Shown here: positions 51,792-61,231 of the stretch, in pieces
Layout of the letters: each line of letters begins with the position of its first letter
How positions within the stretch are numbered: the first letter of the stretch is position 1
Source: Acinetobacter sp. WCHA55
GTDB taxonomy: Bacteria > Pseudomonadota > Gammaproteobacteria > Pseudomonadales > Moraxellaceae
Direction of reading: 5' to 3'
Length of the DNA: 64,000 nucleotides
NCBI RefSeq assembly: GCF_002165305.2
Contig: NZ_CP032286.1
Location: forward strand, 496,001 to 560,000
Made by a program: the position numbers and the translations under genes
Notes under the pieces: model-generated
What the model was told of the DNA's origin: nothing
What the model saw: only the letters and a program-made list of their open reading frames with translations
Databases searched by the model: none

Positions 51792-52763
51792 ATGCAAAAT
51801 ATTGATATCGTGATTGCCTGGGTAGATGGCAATGATGTTGAACTCAAAAAGAAACGCCATAAATATCTGACTGGTGACGATGCATCTGATGCAGTCAGCG
51901 CGACGCGCTTTGCTAGTAATAACGAAATTTATTATAACATCGCTTCAATTTTGAAATATGTACCGTTCTGTCGACATATCTATGTGGTGGCAGATAATCA
52001 GCGTCCTGAGTTTATCGATGAATTTGCAGCGCAAGGCCTGTGTGCTACAGATAAAATTCGTGTGGTTGATCACCGAGAAATTTTCAGAGGTTTTGAAGAG
52101 CATTTACCGACCTTCAATACCCGTTCTATTGAAAGCATGCTTTGGAATATTGAAGGGTTGTCAGATTATTTTATCTATCTGAATGATGATTTCTTTTTTA
52201 ATGCATCTGCGCAAGTTGAAGACTTTTTAAAGGCGGATAGCTTGGTGATCTATGGTCATTGGCAGAGTAGCTTTGCACTCAAAGCAAAGCTCAAATATCG
52301 TCAGTTGATGAGTCGCCAATTTGGAAAACCAATTCAGCCGAAACATATGATTGCGCAGATGCTTGGTGCGGATGTTTTGGGCTTTAAGAAATTCTTTGAA
52401 ATCCATCATTATCCGCATATTGTAGATCGTCATGCATTAAAAGATTATTTGCTGGAGCATCCACAGCTTTTAGAAACGCAGATTAAGTTTAAGTTTCGTA
52501 GTGTAGAACAGTTGAATCCCATTTCATTAATGAACCACATTAAGATTCAAAAGCAGCAGGCGGAATTGAAGCCAGATCTTGAGTTGGCCTATCTTAAAAA
52601 TCAGGAAAGTTTGAACAGTTTTATACAAGCGCTGCATAATCCTGAAATTAAGTACGGTTGTATACAGAGTTTGGATCAGTTGGATAGTGATGCTGCGAAG
52701 AAAATCAGTACGGCTATGCAGGAAAAATTAGCAGGCTATTTGCCCCATTCGGTTCTAGTTTAA
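51792..52763 (+). CDS. Stealth-family sugar-phosphotransferase
   Basis: The 323 residues carry the Stealth conserved regions: CR1 at the start (IDIVIAWVDGND), CR2 (RFASNNEIYYNIASILKYVP, then IYVVADNQRPEFIDE) and FNTRSIESMLWNIEGLSDYFIYLNDDFFF. CR3-like VVDRHALKDYL residues appear later. Stealth proteins transfer hexose-1-phosphate to sugars, producing phosphodiester links in capsules and other glycans, and are related to the GlcNAc-1-phosphotransferase of animals. It lies 37 bp after the first transferase and 9 bp before a GT25 gene. Confidence 0.85.
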   Translation: MQNIDIVIAWVDGNDVELKKKRHKYLTGDDASDAVSATRFASNNEIYYNIASILKYVPFCRHIYVVADNQRPEFIDEFAAQGLCATDKIRVVDHREIFRGFEEHLPTFNTRSIESMLWNIEGLSDYFIYLNDDFFFNASAQVEDFLKADSLVIYGHWQSSFALKAKLKYRQLMSRQFGKPIQPKHMIAQMLGADVLGFKKFFEIHHYPHIVDRHALKDYLLEHPQLLETQIKFKFRSVEQLNPISLMNHIKIQKQQAELKPDLELAYLKNQESLNSFIQALHNPEIKYGCIQSLDQLDSDAAKKISTAMQEKLAGYLPHSVLV

Positions 52764-52772
52764 AGGTTCATA

Positions 52773-53537
52773 ATGAAAGTTGTTACGTATTTGATTAATT
52801 TGGACGGCAGTCAGGAACGACTTGAAAGAGCAACCCAGCAGCTGAATCAAGTCAACTGGCCTTTTGAACGCTTTTCTGCAGTCGATGGTCGTGGTAAAGA
52901 GTTAACTGACTTTGTAAACTACGATGACCAAGGGGCGAACGACGTACTTGGCCGTAAACTGATGAATTCAGAATTGGGCTGCTATTTAAGTCATTATGGT
53001 TGCGCGGAAAAATTTTTAAGTACAGATGCTGATTATTTGGTGGTGCTTGAAGACGATATGAAAATCAACCAAGATTTTAAAAATAAGCTTGATGGTATGA
53101 TTGAGTATCTCGACCAGCATAAAGAGCTGGATTGGTATTTGATTAACATTGCAAGCAAAAAGAAAAAGCTAGCCAAGGATATTACGGACATTGAGGACAT
53201 GAGTTTATGGCACGCTTTTTATTTCCCTATTCGTGGTCTCGGTTTAGTTTGGTCGCGTCAAGGTGCAGAAGCATTTATGCAGGCTGGAAGAAAAATGACC
53301 ATGCCTGTCGATATTTTCTTTCAAACATGGCTGAGTAAAAATGGGAAGGGTTTAGGTGTGTGGCCTGCTTTAGTGAAACCTGCTGGCTTGGATAGTGATA
53401 TCTTGGGCACCGTGGCAGCACAAGGTATTTCCCGCAAAGAAAAAGAAGGGCGTAGTCTTTCTCACGGTCTTAAAAAACAAAAGCGGATGTGGCGTGATAA
53501 GTTTTATGCTGTAAAGCATTTGGTTGCATCGAAATAA
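52773..53537 (+). CDS. Glycosyltransferase family 25 (first copy)
   Basis: The 254 residues are typical of the LOS-type GT25 family (LgtB/LpsA, Pfam Glyco_transf_25). It opens VVTYLINLDGSQERLERA, followed by SELGCYLSHYGCAEKFL and the metal site YLVVLEDDM. FRGLGLVW-like IRGLGLVWSRQGAEAFM then precedes the C-terminus. Such enzymes add galactose or other hexoses to LOS. It lies 9 bp after the Stealth gene and 11 bp before a second GT25 gene to which it is only distantly similar. Confidence 0.88.
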   Translation: MKVVTYLINLDGSQERLERATQQLNQVNWPFERFSAVDGRGKELTDFVNYDDQGANDVLGRKLMNSELGCYLSHYGCAEKFLSTDADYLVVLEDDMKINQDFKNKLDGMIEYLDQHKELDWYLINIASKKKKLAKDITDIEDMSLWHAFYFPIRGLGLVWSRQGAEAFMQAGRKMTMPVDIFFQTWLSKNGKGLGVWPALVKPAGLDSDILGTVAAQGISRKEKEGRSLSHGLKKQKRMWRDKFYAVKHLVASK

Positions 53538-53548
53538 GTAGTATCGAT

Positions 53549-54319
53549 ATGAAAAATATAGTCATTAGCTTAAAAACAGCGGCTGCGCGTCGTGAGCATA
53601 TCGTGCGAGAATTCGGCAAACAGAATGTTGGGTTTGAGTTTTTCGATGCGCTGACGCCTGATCTAGCACGTCCTTTAGCAGAAAAAATGCAGCTCAATAT
53701 TCAGGATGAATTTTTAAGTCCAGGGGAGTTGGCTTGCTTTATGAGCCATGTCTCGATTTGGCAAAAAATGGTGGATGAACACACTCCTTATTTGGCTGTT
53801 TTTGAAGATGATGTTTATTTAGGTGAGGCAGCAGCTGAACTATTAAATAACTCAGATTGGATTAATCCTCAATGGGACATTATTAAGACAGAAGCTTTTG
53901 CAGATCAGGTTTTTCTCGGTAATGCTCAGTCGGAAATAGCAAATGGCATGCGTCATATTGTTCAGCTCACGGGAAAAAACTTAGGTACTGCTGGTTATAT
54001 CCTAAGTCTTGAGGGTGCTCAAAAATATTTGGATTATGTTAAAAAAATTCAATTGATTCCATTAGACCAGGTGATGTTTGATGAATTTATACGTCATACA
54101 TTTCATCCTGTGTATCAGATGACGCCCGCTTTATGTATACAGGAAATGATGTTATTTCCTGAAAAGAAAACGATACTTTCCAGTGACTTGCTTGCAGAGC
54201 GTAAAGCTCGGATGAAAAAGCAAAAGAAGAAGGGCTGGGCTAAAGTTCGACTGGAGATTTTACGTATATTGAAACAAATAAAATATGCGTTGGTGGCTAA
54301 GCGGGTTGAGTTTAAATAA
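53549..54319 (+). CDS. Glycosyltransferase family 25 (second copy)
   Basis: A 256-residue GT25 enzyme with the landmarks NIVISLKTAAARREHI, LSPGELACFMSHVSIWQKM and LAVFEDDVYLGE. GTAGYILSLEGAQKYL and LIPLDQVMFDEF complete the fold. The C-terminus is strongly basic (RMKKQKKKGW), which may help membrane association. The chosen ATG follows the previous stop by 11 bp. A 90-bp gap separates it from rmlB. Confidence 0.88.
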   Translation: MKNIVISLKTAAARREHIVREFGKQNVGFEFFDALTPDLARPLAEKMQLNIQDEFLSPGELACFMSHVSIWQKMVDEHTPYLAVFEDDVYLGEAAAELLNNSDWINPQWDIIKTEAFADQVFLGNAQSEIANGMRHIVQLTGKNLGTAGYILSLEGAQKYLDYVKKIQLIPLDQVMFDEFIRHTFHPVYQMTPALCIQEMMLFPEKKTILSSDLLAERKARMKKQKKKGWAKVRLEILRILKQIKYALVAKRVEFK

Positions 54320-54409
54320 AAGTTGATTTGATACTTAAACTGAATACGTTGATACCTTATTTAAAAAAATCAAAATACAAATGTGATGAAATGATAGGAA
54401 CAGCTTGAG

Positions 54410-55471
54410 ATGCGCATTCTAGTAACTGGCGGCGCTGGATTTATTGGTTCAGCAGTAATACGTTATATTATTGAAAACACCCATCATCATGTTTTAAATG
54501 TAGATAAGTTGACTTATGCAGGTAATCTGGAGTCACTTCAATCCATTGAAAAAAGTGAACGCTATCAATTTTCCCAAACCGATATTTGTGATCAGGTTGA
54601 ATTAGAAAAAATCTTTGAGAACTTTCAACCGAATGTAGTGATGCACTTGGCTGCTGAATCACATGTCGACCGTTCAATTGATGGTCCTGCTACATTTATC
54701 CAAACCAATATTGTGGGAACTTATAGTTTATTAGAAGCTGCACGAAAATATTGGCTAACTCTAACCGCAGAAGTAAAAGAATCTTTTCGCTTTCATCATG
54801 TTTCAACCGATGAAGTGTATGGTGATTTAGAGGGAACGACGGACCTTTTTAAAGAAACAACACCATATGCACCGAGTTCACCATATTCGGCAAGTAAGGC
54901 AAGTTCAGATCATTTGGTTCGCGCATGGCACAGAACCTATGGTTTGCCAACAATTGTGACCAATTGTTCAAATAATTATGGGCCATATCATTTTCCAGAG
55001 AAACTAATCCCTTTAGTTATTCTCAATGCTCTAGATATGAAACCTTTACCTATTTATGGTAAGGGTGATCAGATTAGGGATTGGCTTTTTGTAGAGGATC
55101 ATGCACGTGCGCTGTATCAAGTTATTACTACAGGCGCTGTAGGGCAAACTTATAATATTGGTGGACATAACGAAAAACAAAATATTGAAGTCGTAAAAAC
55201 GATTTGTAATATATTGGATGAATTAAAGCCTCAAGCCAATGGTCAAAAGTATGAGTCTCTCATTAAATTTGTCGAAGATCGTCCAGGGCATGATTTGCGT
55301 TATGCCATAGATGCGGGAAAAATTGAAAAAGATTTATGCTGGAAACCCCTAGAAACCTTTGAAACTGGAATTCGAAAGACGGTTGAATGGTATCTGAGTA
55401 ATTTAGATTGGTCCCGTCGAGTTCAAGATGGTAGTTACCAACGAGAAAGATTAGGTGTAAATGCTCAATGA
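54410..55471 (+). CDS. rmlB: dTDP-glucose 4,6-dehydratase
   Basis: The 353-residue enzyme forms dTDP-4-keto-6-deoxyglucose. [14 protein letters not shown] is the NAD loop, [11 protein letters not shown] the active-site strand, and YSASKA the catalytic Tyr-Lys motif. DRSIDGP and [17 protein letters not shown] are RmlB-specific. The stop overlaps the rmlA start by 4 bp. No rmlC or rmlD is present, so the product is not channelled to rhamnose here but to the aminotransferase encoded downstream. Confidence 0.96.
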   Translation: MRILVTGGAGFIGSAVIRYIIENTHHHVLNVDKLTYAGNLESLQSIEKSERYQFSQTDICDQVELEKIFENFQPNVVMHLAAESHVDRSIDGPATFIQTNIVGTYSLLEAARKYWLTLTAEVKESFRFHHVSTDEVYGDLEGTTDLFKETTPYAPSSPYSASKASSDHLVRAWHRTYGLPTIVTNCSNNYGPYHFPEKLIPLVILNALDMKPLPIYGKGDQIRDWLFVEDHARALYQVITTGAVGQTYNIGGHNEKQNIEVVKTICNILDELKPQANGQKYESLIKFVEDRPGHDLRYAIDAGKIEKDLCWKPLETFETGIRKTVEWYLSNLDWSRRVQDGSYQRERLGVNAQ

Positions 55472-56337
55472 ACACAAAAGGCATTATTTTAGCAGGTGGC
55501 TCTGGCACACGACTGTATCCGATTACCCAAGGTGTATCAAAACAGCTACTGCCTATTTACGATAAACCAATGATTTATTATCCATTGTCAGTACTGATGT
55601 TGGCAGGAATTCAGGATGTTCTGATCATTACAACTCCTGAAGACTTAGATAGCTTTAAACGTTTATTAGGCAATGGGTCTCAGTTCGGTATTCAATTAGA
55701 GTACGCTATTCAACCAAGTCCAGATGGTTTAGCACAAGCATTTATTATTGGTGAAGAGTTTATTGGTGATAGTAATGTGTGTTTAGTGCTAGGTGATAAT
55801 ATTTTCTATGGTCAAGGTTTTACACCAATGCTAAAACAGGCTGTTGCGCGTGAAAAAGGTGCAACAGTTTTTGGCTATCAAGTAAAAGACCCAGAACGCT
55901 TTGGTGTCGTTGAGTTTGATGAGCAGAAACGCGCAATTTCACTAGAAGAAAAGCCTCAACATCCAAAGTCTCATTTTGCAGTAACTGGGCTGTATTTCTA
56001 TGACAATGATGTGATTCAAATTGCCAAACAAGTTAAACCATCAGAGCGTGGCGAATTAGAAATTACCACCGTGAACCAAATGTATTTGGAACGTGGGGAT
56101 TTAAATGTGGAACTACTTGGACGAGGTTTTGCATGGCTTGATACGGGTACACATAGTAGTTTACTTGAAGCTGCACAATTTGTAGAAACTTTAGAAAAGC
56201 GTCAAGGCTATAAAGTGGCATGTTTGGAAGAAATTGCATTTAATCAAGGTTGGTTAAGTAAAGAGCAGATTTTAAAAATCGGTCATACTATGAGTAAAAA
56301 TAGTTATGGTCAGTATTTGATCTCATTGGTTGATTAG
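55468..56337 (+). CDS. rmlA: Glucose-1-phosphate thymidylyltransferase
   Basis: The 289-residue enzyme makes dTDP-glucose. [19 protein letters not shown] is the nucleotide-binding signature, followed by [26 protein letters not shown] and the [10 protein letters not shown] strand. It is translationally coupled to rmlB (ATGA overlap) and supplies the substrate for the Fuc4NAc module. Length is that of the standard RmlA. Confidence 0.96.
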   Translation: MNTKGIILAGGSGTRLYPITQGVSKQLLPIYDKPMIYYPLSVLMLAGIQDVLIITTPEDLDSFKRLLGNGSQFGIQLEYAIQPSPDGLAQAFIIGEEFIGDSNVCLVLGDNIFYGQGFTPMLKQAVAREKGATVFGYQVKDPERFGVVEFDEQKRAISLEEKPQHPKSHFAVTGLYFYDNDVIQIAKQVKPSERGELEITTVNQMYLERGDLNVELLGRGFAWLDTGTHSSLLEAAQFVETLEKRQGYKVACLEEIAFNQGWLSKEQILKIGHTMSKNSYGQYLISLVD

Positions 56338-56345
56338 GTAAAACG

Positions 56346-57368
56346 GTGCAAAAAAAAATAATTCACGTCGGTATGGCTGATAAGTTTTTACCTCCTTTGA
56401 TTGACTTTATACAGGAAAAATTTTCACATGAAGGTAATGTTTTTTATCTTTATGGAGATGAGAGTGTTTATGGTTTTTTAAAAGATAGAGGGGTGTTTTT
56501 TTTAGGAAAAAAAGCTAATAACATCAGCTATTTTCAGCTCTTATTAGAAATGTATAGCGCTGATAAAGTGATACTACATGGATTATTTAGTTCAAAAGTT
56601 ATAAAACTTCTTTTTTATAATCCTTGGCTATTAAAGAAATGTTATTGGCTCATGTGGGGAGGGGATTTATATGAGACTCATATAAATTCTGGCCTATCTG
56701 CTTATTATAAAAAATATGTCATAAAGAATATGGGGTATTTGCTCACATATCTACCAGGCGATGTTGAATATGCGAGAAAAAGATTTGAAGCCAAAGGAAA
56801 GTATGTTGAAAACCTTGGCTATTTAAGCAATATTTTTAGTTTAAATCACGATTCTGATCAAAAGCATAACGGGGTTTTCAATATTCTATTGGGTAATTCT
56901 GCTGACCCTGCAAATGAGCACATTGAAGCTTTAGTTAAACTTGAAAAATTTAAAGAGTCTAATATTAAGATTTATGTACCTTTATCTTATGGAAATCAAG
57001 CTTATGCTAATCAGGTGATTGAATATGGTAAGAGTATATTTGAGCATAAGTTTGTCCCCTTGACTGAGTTCATGACCTATGAAAAATATCAGTGTTTTCT
57101 TAAAAATATAGATATTGCTATTTTTAATCACAAACGACAGCAGGCTATGGGTAATACTATTAGTCTCTTGGGGATGGGGAAAGTAGTGTACTTGAGGTCT
57201 GGAACGTCTCAGTGGAAACTATTGAAAGAAATGGGTGTTGATATTTTTGATATTGAAGAATTTAATTTAACTAATAATGAGAAATTAGTTAAAAATGAAA
57301 TCAATATAAAGAATTACTTTTCAAAAGAAAACTTTGAAGATAAATGGAAAAGTTTGTTGGAGTCATAA
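56346..57368 (+). CDS. WecF-like 4-acetamido-4,6-dideoxygalactose transferase (GT56)
   Basis: A 340-residue protein with the Glyco_transf_56 pattern: KIIHVGMADKFLPPLIDFI at the start, WLMWGGDLYE near the middle, YLPGDVEYARKRF, then ILLGNSADPANEHIEAL and NHKRQQAMGNTISLLGMGKVVYLR. The latter blocks are the strongest WecF markers. WecF transfers Fuc4NAc from dTDP-Fuc4NAc to lipid-linked ECA intermediates. The GTG start follows rmlA by 8 bp with AGGT upstream. Its neighbours make exactly this donor sugar. AT content is higher than in rmlA and rmlB. Confidence 0.83.
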   Translation: MQKKIIHVGMADKFLPPLIDFIQEKFSHEGNVFYLYGDESVYGFLKDRGVFFLGKKANNISYFQLLLEMYSADKVILHGLFSSKVIKLLFYNPWLLKKCYWLMWGGDLYETHINSGLSAYYKKYVIKNMGYLLTYLPGDVEYARKRFEAKGKYVENLGYLSNIFSLNHDSDQKHNGVFNILLGNSADPANEHIEALVKLEKFKESNIKIYVPLSYGNQAYANQVIEYGKSIFEHKFVPLTEFMTYEKYQCFLKNIDIAIFNHKRQQAMGNTISLLGMGKVVYLRSGTSQWKLLKEMGVDIFDIEEFNLTNNEKLVKNEINIKNYFSKENFEDKWKSLLES

Positions 57369-57371
57369 AAA

Positions 57372-57935
57372 ATGGCATATTTATCTGAAGAACAACTCAA
57401 TGCAATGGGTTTTAAGAGTTTAGGCATCAACGTAAAAATTAGTGATAAAGCTTCAATTTATAATTGTGAACAAATAACGATTGGTGATCATTCACGGATT
57501 GATGATTTTTGTGTGATTTCTGGAAATGTAATCATAGGTCAATATTGTCATATAACACCGATGTGTTTATTAGCTGGTGGTATACCAGGTATTATTTTAC
57601 ATGATTTCGTGACAGTGGCTTATGGTGTAAAAATATTTAGCCAAAGTGATGATTATTCTGGGAATACTATGACGAACTCTCTTATTCCCACCAAATATAA
57701 AAATGAATATAAAGCCGAAGTAATCGTTGAGAAATATTCTATAATTGGGGCAAATTCAACAATCTTACCTGGTGTAAATGTTGCAGAGGGTTCTTCTATT
57801 GGTGCAATGACTTTAATATTAAAAAGTACCACACCATGGGGGATTTATGTTGGAATACCTGGGAAAAGAGTAAAAGATAGAAGTCGTGAAATGTTAAAAT
57901 TAGTGGATGAATTTCATTCGGAGTCAAATAAGTGA
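57372..57935 (+). CDS. Left-handed beta-helix acyltransferase, probable Fuc4N N-acetyltransferase
   Basis: The 187 residues show hexapeptide repeats ([LIV]-G-x4) from about residue 20 to 160, for example ITIGDHSRIDDFCVISGNVIIG and SIIGANSTILPGVNVAEGSSIGA. The last segment VGIPGKRVKDRSRE is the usual C-terminal helix. By position, between the WecF-like and WecE-type genes, it should acetylate dTDP-4-amino-4,6-dideoxygalactose. In enteric ECA this is done by WecD, a GNAT enzyme, so this would be a non-homologous replacement. VioB/FdtC-like enzymes of this fold act on related amino sugars. It overlaps the next gene by 4 bp (GTGA). Confidence 0.78.
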   Translation: MAYLSEEQLNAMGFKSLGINVKISDKASIYNCEQITIGDHSRIDDFCVISGNVIIGQYCHITPMCLLAGGIPGIILHDFVTVAYGVKIFSQSDDYSGNTMTNSLIPTKYKNEYKAEVIVEKYSIIGANSTILPGVNVAEGSSIGAMTLILKSTTPWGIYVGIPGKRVKDRSREMLKLVDEFHSESNK

Positions 57936-59083
57936 TTCCTTTTAATAATGCACCAGTATTAGGTTCTGAAACTAAATTGATTGTAGATGCCATCGAGTCT
58001 AAAAAGCTCTCAGGTGATGGTAAGTATTCGAAGTTATGTCAAAAATGGTTTGAAGATTCGTTTGCTTGTAAAAAAACTTTATTAACCCCTTCTTGTACAC
58101 ATGCACTTGAGCTCGCAGCATTATTGCTAGATATTTGCGAGGGGGATGAAGTCATTATGCCAAGCTATACTTTTGTAAGTACGGCAAATGCATTTGTTTT
58201 ACGAGGTGCAAAAATTGTTTTTGTAGATATTCGTCCGGATACAATGAATATCGATGAAACAAAAATAGAAGCAGCAATTACATCAAAAACAAAAGTGATT
58301 GTTCCAGTGCATTATGCAGGTATTGCGTGTGAAATGGATGTAATTATGGATCTGGCCCATAAATATCATTTGTATGTCGTTGAAGATGCTGCGCAAGGTG
58401 TCATGTCTAGCTACAAAGGAAAGGCATTGGGCACAATTGGACATTTAGCTGCTTTTAGTTTTCATGAAACAAAAAATTATACGAGTGGCGGTGAGGGCGG
58501 ATTATTACTCATAAATGATCAGCAGTTTATAGAAAGAGCAGAAGTTATAAGAGAAAAAGGCACTAATCGTAGCCAGTTTTTTAGAGGTATGGTGGATAAA
58601 TATACTTGGAGTGATATTGGTAGTAGTTTATTGCCAAGTGAACTTCAGGCTGCTTATTTATTTGCTCAGTTGGATAGTGCTGAACATATTAATCAAGAGC
58701 GCTTAAAGGCATGGAACTATTATTATGAAAAATTGGTTTCCTTAACATATAGCTCAAAAATAGAATTATCACAAATTCCTGAAAACTGTAAGCATAATGC
58801 TCATATGTTTTATGTAAAAGTTAAAGATATAAAACAAAGAAGTAGTTTACTCCAATATTTGAAAGACAATGGTGTTCAGGCTACATTTCATTATGTTCCC
58901 TTGCATAGCTCTCCCGCAGGTGAAAAATACTCTGAGTTTTGTGGTCTTGATGAATTCACGACTAAAGAGAGCGAGAGATTGCTAAGGTTGCCTTTATGGT
59001 ATGGTATTTCTACTCAACAACAGGAAACTGTAGTGAAAATGATCTATACATTTTTTGAAACTATGATTAGTGCAGATGAATGA
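57932..59083 (+). CDS. rffA: dTDP-4-amino-4,6-dideoxygalactose transaminase (WecE/RffA)
   Basis: The 383-residue PLP enzyme belongs to the DegT/DnrJ/EryC1 family, and its start FNNAPVLGSE, PSYTFVSTANAFVLRGAK and HYAGIACEMD blocks identify WecE. The PLP lysine is K181 in FHETKNYTSGGEGG. It aminates dTDP-4-keto-6-deoxyglucose to dTDP-Fuc4N. The GTG start overlaps the acyltransferase stop. Its own stop overlaps the next gene (ATGA), so four genes here are translationally coupled. Confidence 0.92.
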   Translation: MIPFNNAPVLGSETKLIVDAIESKKLSGDGKYSKLCQKWFEDSFACKKTLLTPSCTHALELAALLLDICEGDEVIMPSYTFVSTANAFVLRGAKIVFVDIRPDTMNIDETKIEAAITSKTKVIVPVHYAGIACEMDVIMDLAHKYHLYVVEDAAQGVMSSYKGKALGTIGHLAAFSFHETKNYTSGGEGGLLLINDQQFIERAEVIREKGTNRSQFFRGMVDKYTWSDIGSSLLPSELQAAYLFAQLDSAEHINQERLKAWNYYYEKLVSLTYSSKIELSQIPENCKHNAHMFYVKVKDIKQRSSLLQYLKDNGVQATFHYVPLHSSPAGEKYSEFCGLDEFTTKESERLLRLPLWYGISTQQQETVVKMIYTFFETMISADE

Positions 59084-59908
59084 TGGAACCGCTAATTTCT
59101 GTATATATACCAACTTATAATAGGTTAGAGCTTTTAAAAAGAGCTGTTCAGTCTGTACAGGATCAAACATATAAAAATTTTGAAATCATTATTGTCGATG
59201 ATAATTCATCAGATGGTACACAAGATTTTTTAGTTGGATTGGCCAAAGTAGATTCACGCATTCGCTATTTTTTTAAGGATAAAAATAGTGGTGCATGTGT
59301 AAGCCGAAACATTGCAATTAATTTAGCACAAGGTGAGTTAATTACAGGCTTAGATGATGATGATTATTTTTTACCACATCGCCTTGAGTTCTTTCTAGAT
59401 TATTGGGTAAATAGAAAGAGAGAAGACTCAATCGCTTTATTTACCTCAAATATAAAAAGTGAAAAAAGCAATCATGTAAGAAAGGATGGTTTATTTTCTA
59501 AAAAATACTTTAAGAAAGATGATCTCCTTTTTGCAAACTATGTTGGTAATCAAATTTTTACAGAAACAAAAATGTTACGACAAGTTTCTGGTTTTGATGA
59601 GAGCTTCTGTATGTGGCAAGACCTAGAGCTTTGGTATCGAATGGGGGACTTAGGTAATTTTGAGCACGTTGATAAGCCTACATATTTTTGATACAAGTCA
59701 TTTGTATGGGAGAATTAGCGAAGCTAAATCAGAAAAAATATTTAAAACAGTTGAGCAGTTTTCCGAAAAAAATCAGTTAAATAATTTTAAAAAAAGAATG
59801 TTAAATAATCACTTATATAACTATAAAGTGATACACAAAGATCGTTTCGCAAATTTTATTAAAGAAATTTTGAAGCTAAGTATTGTTATGAGAAACTTTT
59901 TTAAATAA
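59080..59908 (+). pseudogene. Glycosyltransferase family 2, frameshifted
   Basis: The first frame (59080-59691, 203 residues) is a GT2 enzyme: ISVYIPTYNRLELLKRAVQSV, VDDNSSDGT and LDDDDYF are the standard GT-A motifs. It stops at TGA (59689-59691), but the +1 frame continues the protein (FDTSHLYGRISEAKSEKIF) to 59908. Removing one T from the T5 run at 59685-59689 would join both frames as PTY-FDTSH. The intact protein would have about 275 residues. The catalytic domain is complete, so the short form could retain some activity. Sequencing error or slippage are alternative explanations. Confidence 0.82.
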
Positions 59909-59913
59909 ATGGG

Positions 59914-59959
59914 CTTATTTCAGGGAGTATTTAGAAATACTCTCTGAAATAAGTTTTTT
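59914..59959. terminator. Bidirectional terminator between convergent OC genes
   Basis: Seventeen-base arms (59914-59930 and 59937-59953, one wobble mismatch) enclose a 6-base loop and are followed by six T. The stop codon of the minus-strand Caps_synth gene lies in the loop region. Confidence 0.9.
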
Positions 59960-60851
59960 GCTTATTTGCTTTTTCGGCCTTAAATTTATAGGTTAATTTA
60001 TATATTTTATATATATCCTGTTTTAACTTAGAGCTATCAATTTGATTAATCTCTTTAAATAAAATGCTATTTAAAAGGTGGCGATTATCACCATATTGAG
60101 GTAGTTTTTTAAGGTTCTCTTGGAAAGATTGTATATCTCGATATAAAAGTTCGAAATAATAGTCGATTAAAAAGTAATCTATAAGTTGATTGTTATTTTT
60201 CCAATATTCGAAAAATAAGTCTTTAAATAGTAAAGCAATTAAATCATTTTTACCAAATTTTATAAAATTACCAGCCCAACGACCTTTTGATATTGAGTAC
60301 GTAGGAAAAACAGAGCTGGTTAAGCTAAAAAAAGAATGATTTGTTACGTATTTAGGAAGTGGTGACAGGGTTAAATATGTTGAATCAATCCATATACCCC
60401 CATGCGTTGCTAATAAGGTAAATCTTAATATATCCGAGAGTTGTGTATAAGAGATGATGCCTTTTTTAAATTTTTCTTCAATGTAAGAAGGTAAGTCAAT
60501 AAAATCTTTATAATTATCTAATGTTACTATTTTAATTATGTATTCATCTTGATTAAATTGCTTTAGATTCCAGATGCACTTTTGTACCAGAGCAGGAGCT
60601 TGATCTTCTCCCTGAAACCAACATACCCAAATAATGTTAGTGATGCTTGGGTTATTATTTATTAATAGTTTCTCTTTGTACATTTCTAATGTATCGAGAT
60701 GTAATTTTTTTAATTCCTGAACAATTAAATCTGTTTTTTTCTGGAATAAAAAGTTTGAAAATCTTCTCAAAAAAGAATGTTTTTTTGAAATTTTAAACAA
60801 CTTATTGATCAGTTGAACTTGTCTAAATATTTTTGGCGAAATTGTTTGCAT
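59931..60851 (-). CDS. Caps_synth/GT32-like glycosyltransferase
   Basis: The 306-residue protein carries NIIWVCWFQGEDQAPALVQKCI, the start of capsular polysaccharide synthesis proteins (Pfam Caps_synth, related to GT32). The metal/sugar motif YTQLSDILRFTLLATHGGIWIDSTY includes the DIxR and GGIWxDS signatures. The N-terminal region (about 1-65) is basic and helical. It runs opposite to the main OC operon, toward a shared terminator. Base composition is very AT-rich, suggesting recent acquisition. Confidence 0.82.
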   Translation of the reverse strand: MQTISPKIFRQVQLINKLFKISKKHSFLRRFSNFLFQKKTDLIVQELKKLHLDTLEMYKEKLLINNNPSITNIIWVCWFQGEDQAPALVQKCIWNLKQFNQDEYIIKIVTLDNYKDFIDLPSYIEEKFKKGIISYTQLSDILRFTLLATHGGIWIDSTYLTLSPLPKYVTNHSFFSLTSSVFPTYSISKGRWAGNFIKFGKNDLIALLFKDLFFEYWKNNNQLIDYFLIDYYFELLYRDIQSFQENLKKLPQYGDNRHLLNSILFKEINQIDSSKLKQDIYKIYKLTYKFKAEKANKQKTYFREYF

Positions 60852-60862
60852 ATATTTAGAAC

Positions 60863-61081
60863 CTATTCCTTATCCGCATTTCCCTTCAAGACCATATAAA
60901 TTAAACCGACAAAAATGACAAAAGCACCCGCAAGGCTACTTACACAGAAAAAGACAATACGATCATAGGTGGTTAAATTAAATAATTGATTGTCTAGAAT
61001 ATAGCGCATGAAAAACCATTGCACGATTGCAAAAACAATTAGCACAATACCGCGACGACGGACTTCAGGACGCATAGCCAT
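60863..61081 (-). CDS. Small two-helix membrane protein of unknown function
   Basis: The 72 residues start MAMRPEVRRRG, a basic cytoplasmic end, followed by two membrane helices (IVLIVFAIVQWFFMRYIL and FFCVSSLAGAFVIFVGLIYMVL). I do not recognise a family. The start at 61081 is a guess; an in-frame GTG at 61093 is possible and neither has a good ribosome-binding site. It sits between the Caps_synth gene and the broken acyltransferase. Confidence 0.6.
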   Translation of the reverse strand: MAMRPEVRRRGIVLIVFAIVQWFFMRYILDNQLFNLTTYDRIVFFCVSSLAGAFVIFVGLIYMVLKGNADKE

Positions 61082-61231
61082 TTGGTTGCCCACAACTTAT
61101 CTAAAACAGTGAGCTATTATGCCACTGCTTAGAATTGATCTCAAATAAATAAAAGTATGCTAATCAAGCTCAAAATAATAATTTTGATTTTATTTCCTTG
61201 CTCTATTTGAATCATGTCGTGATCAATTTAG

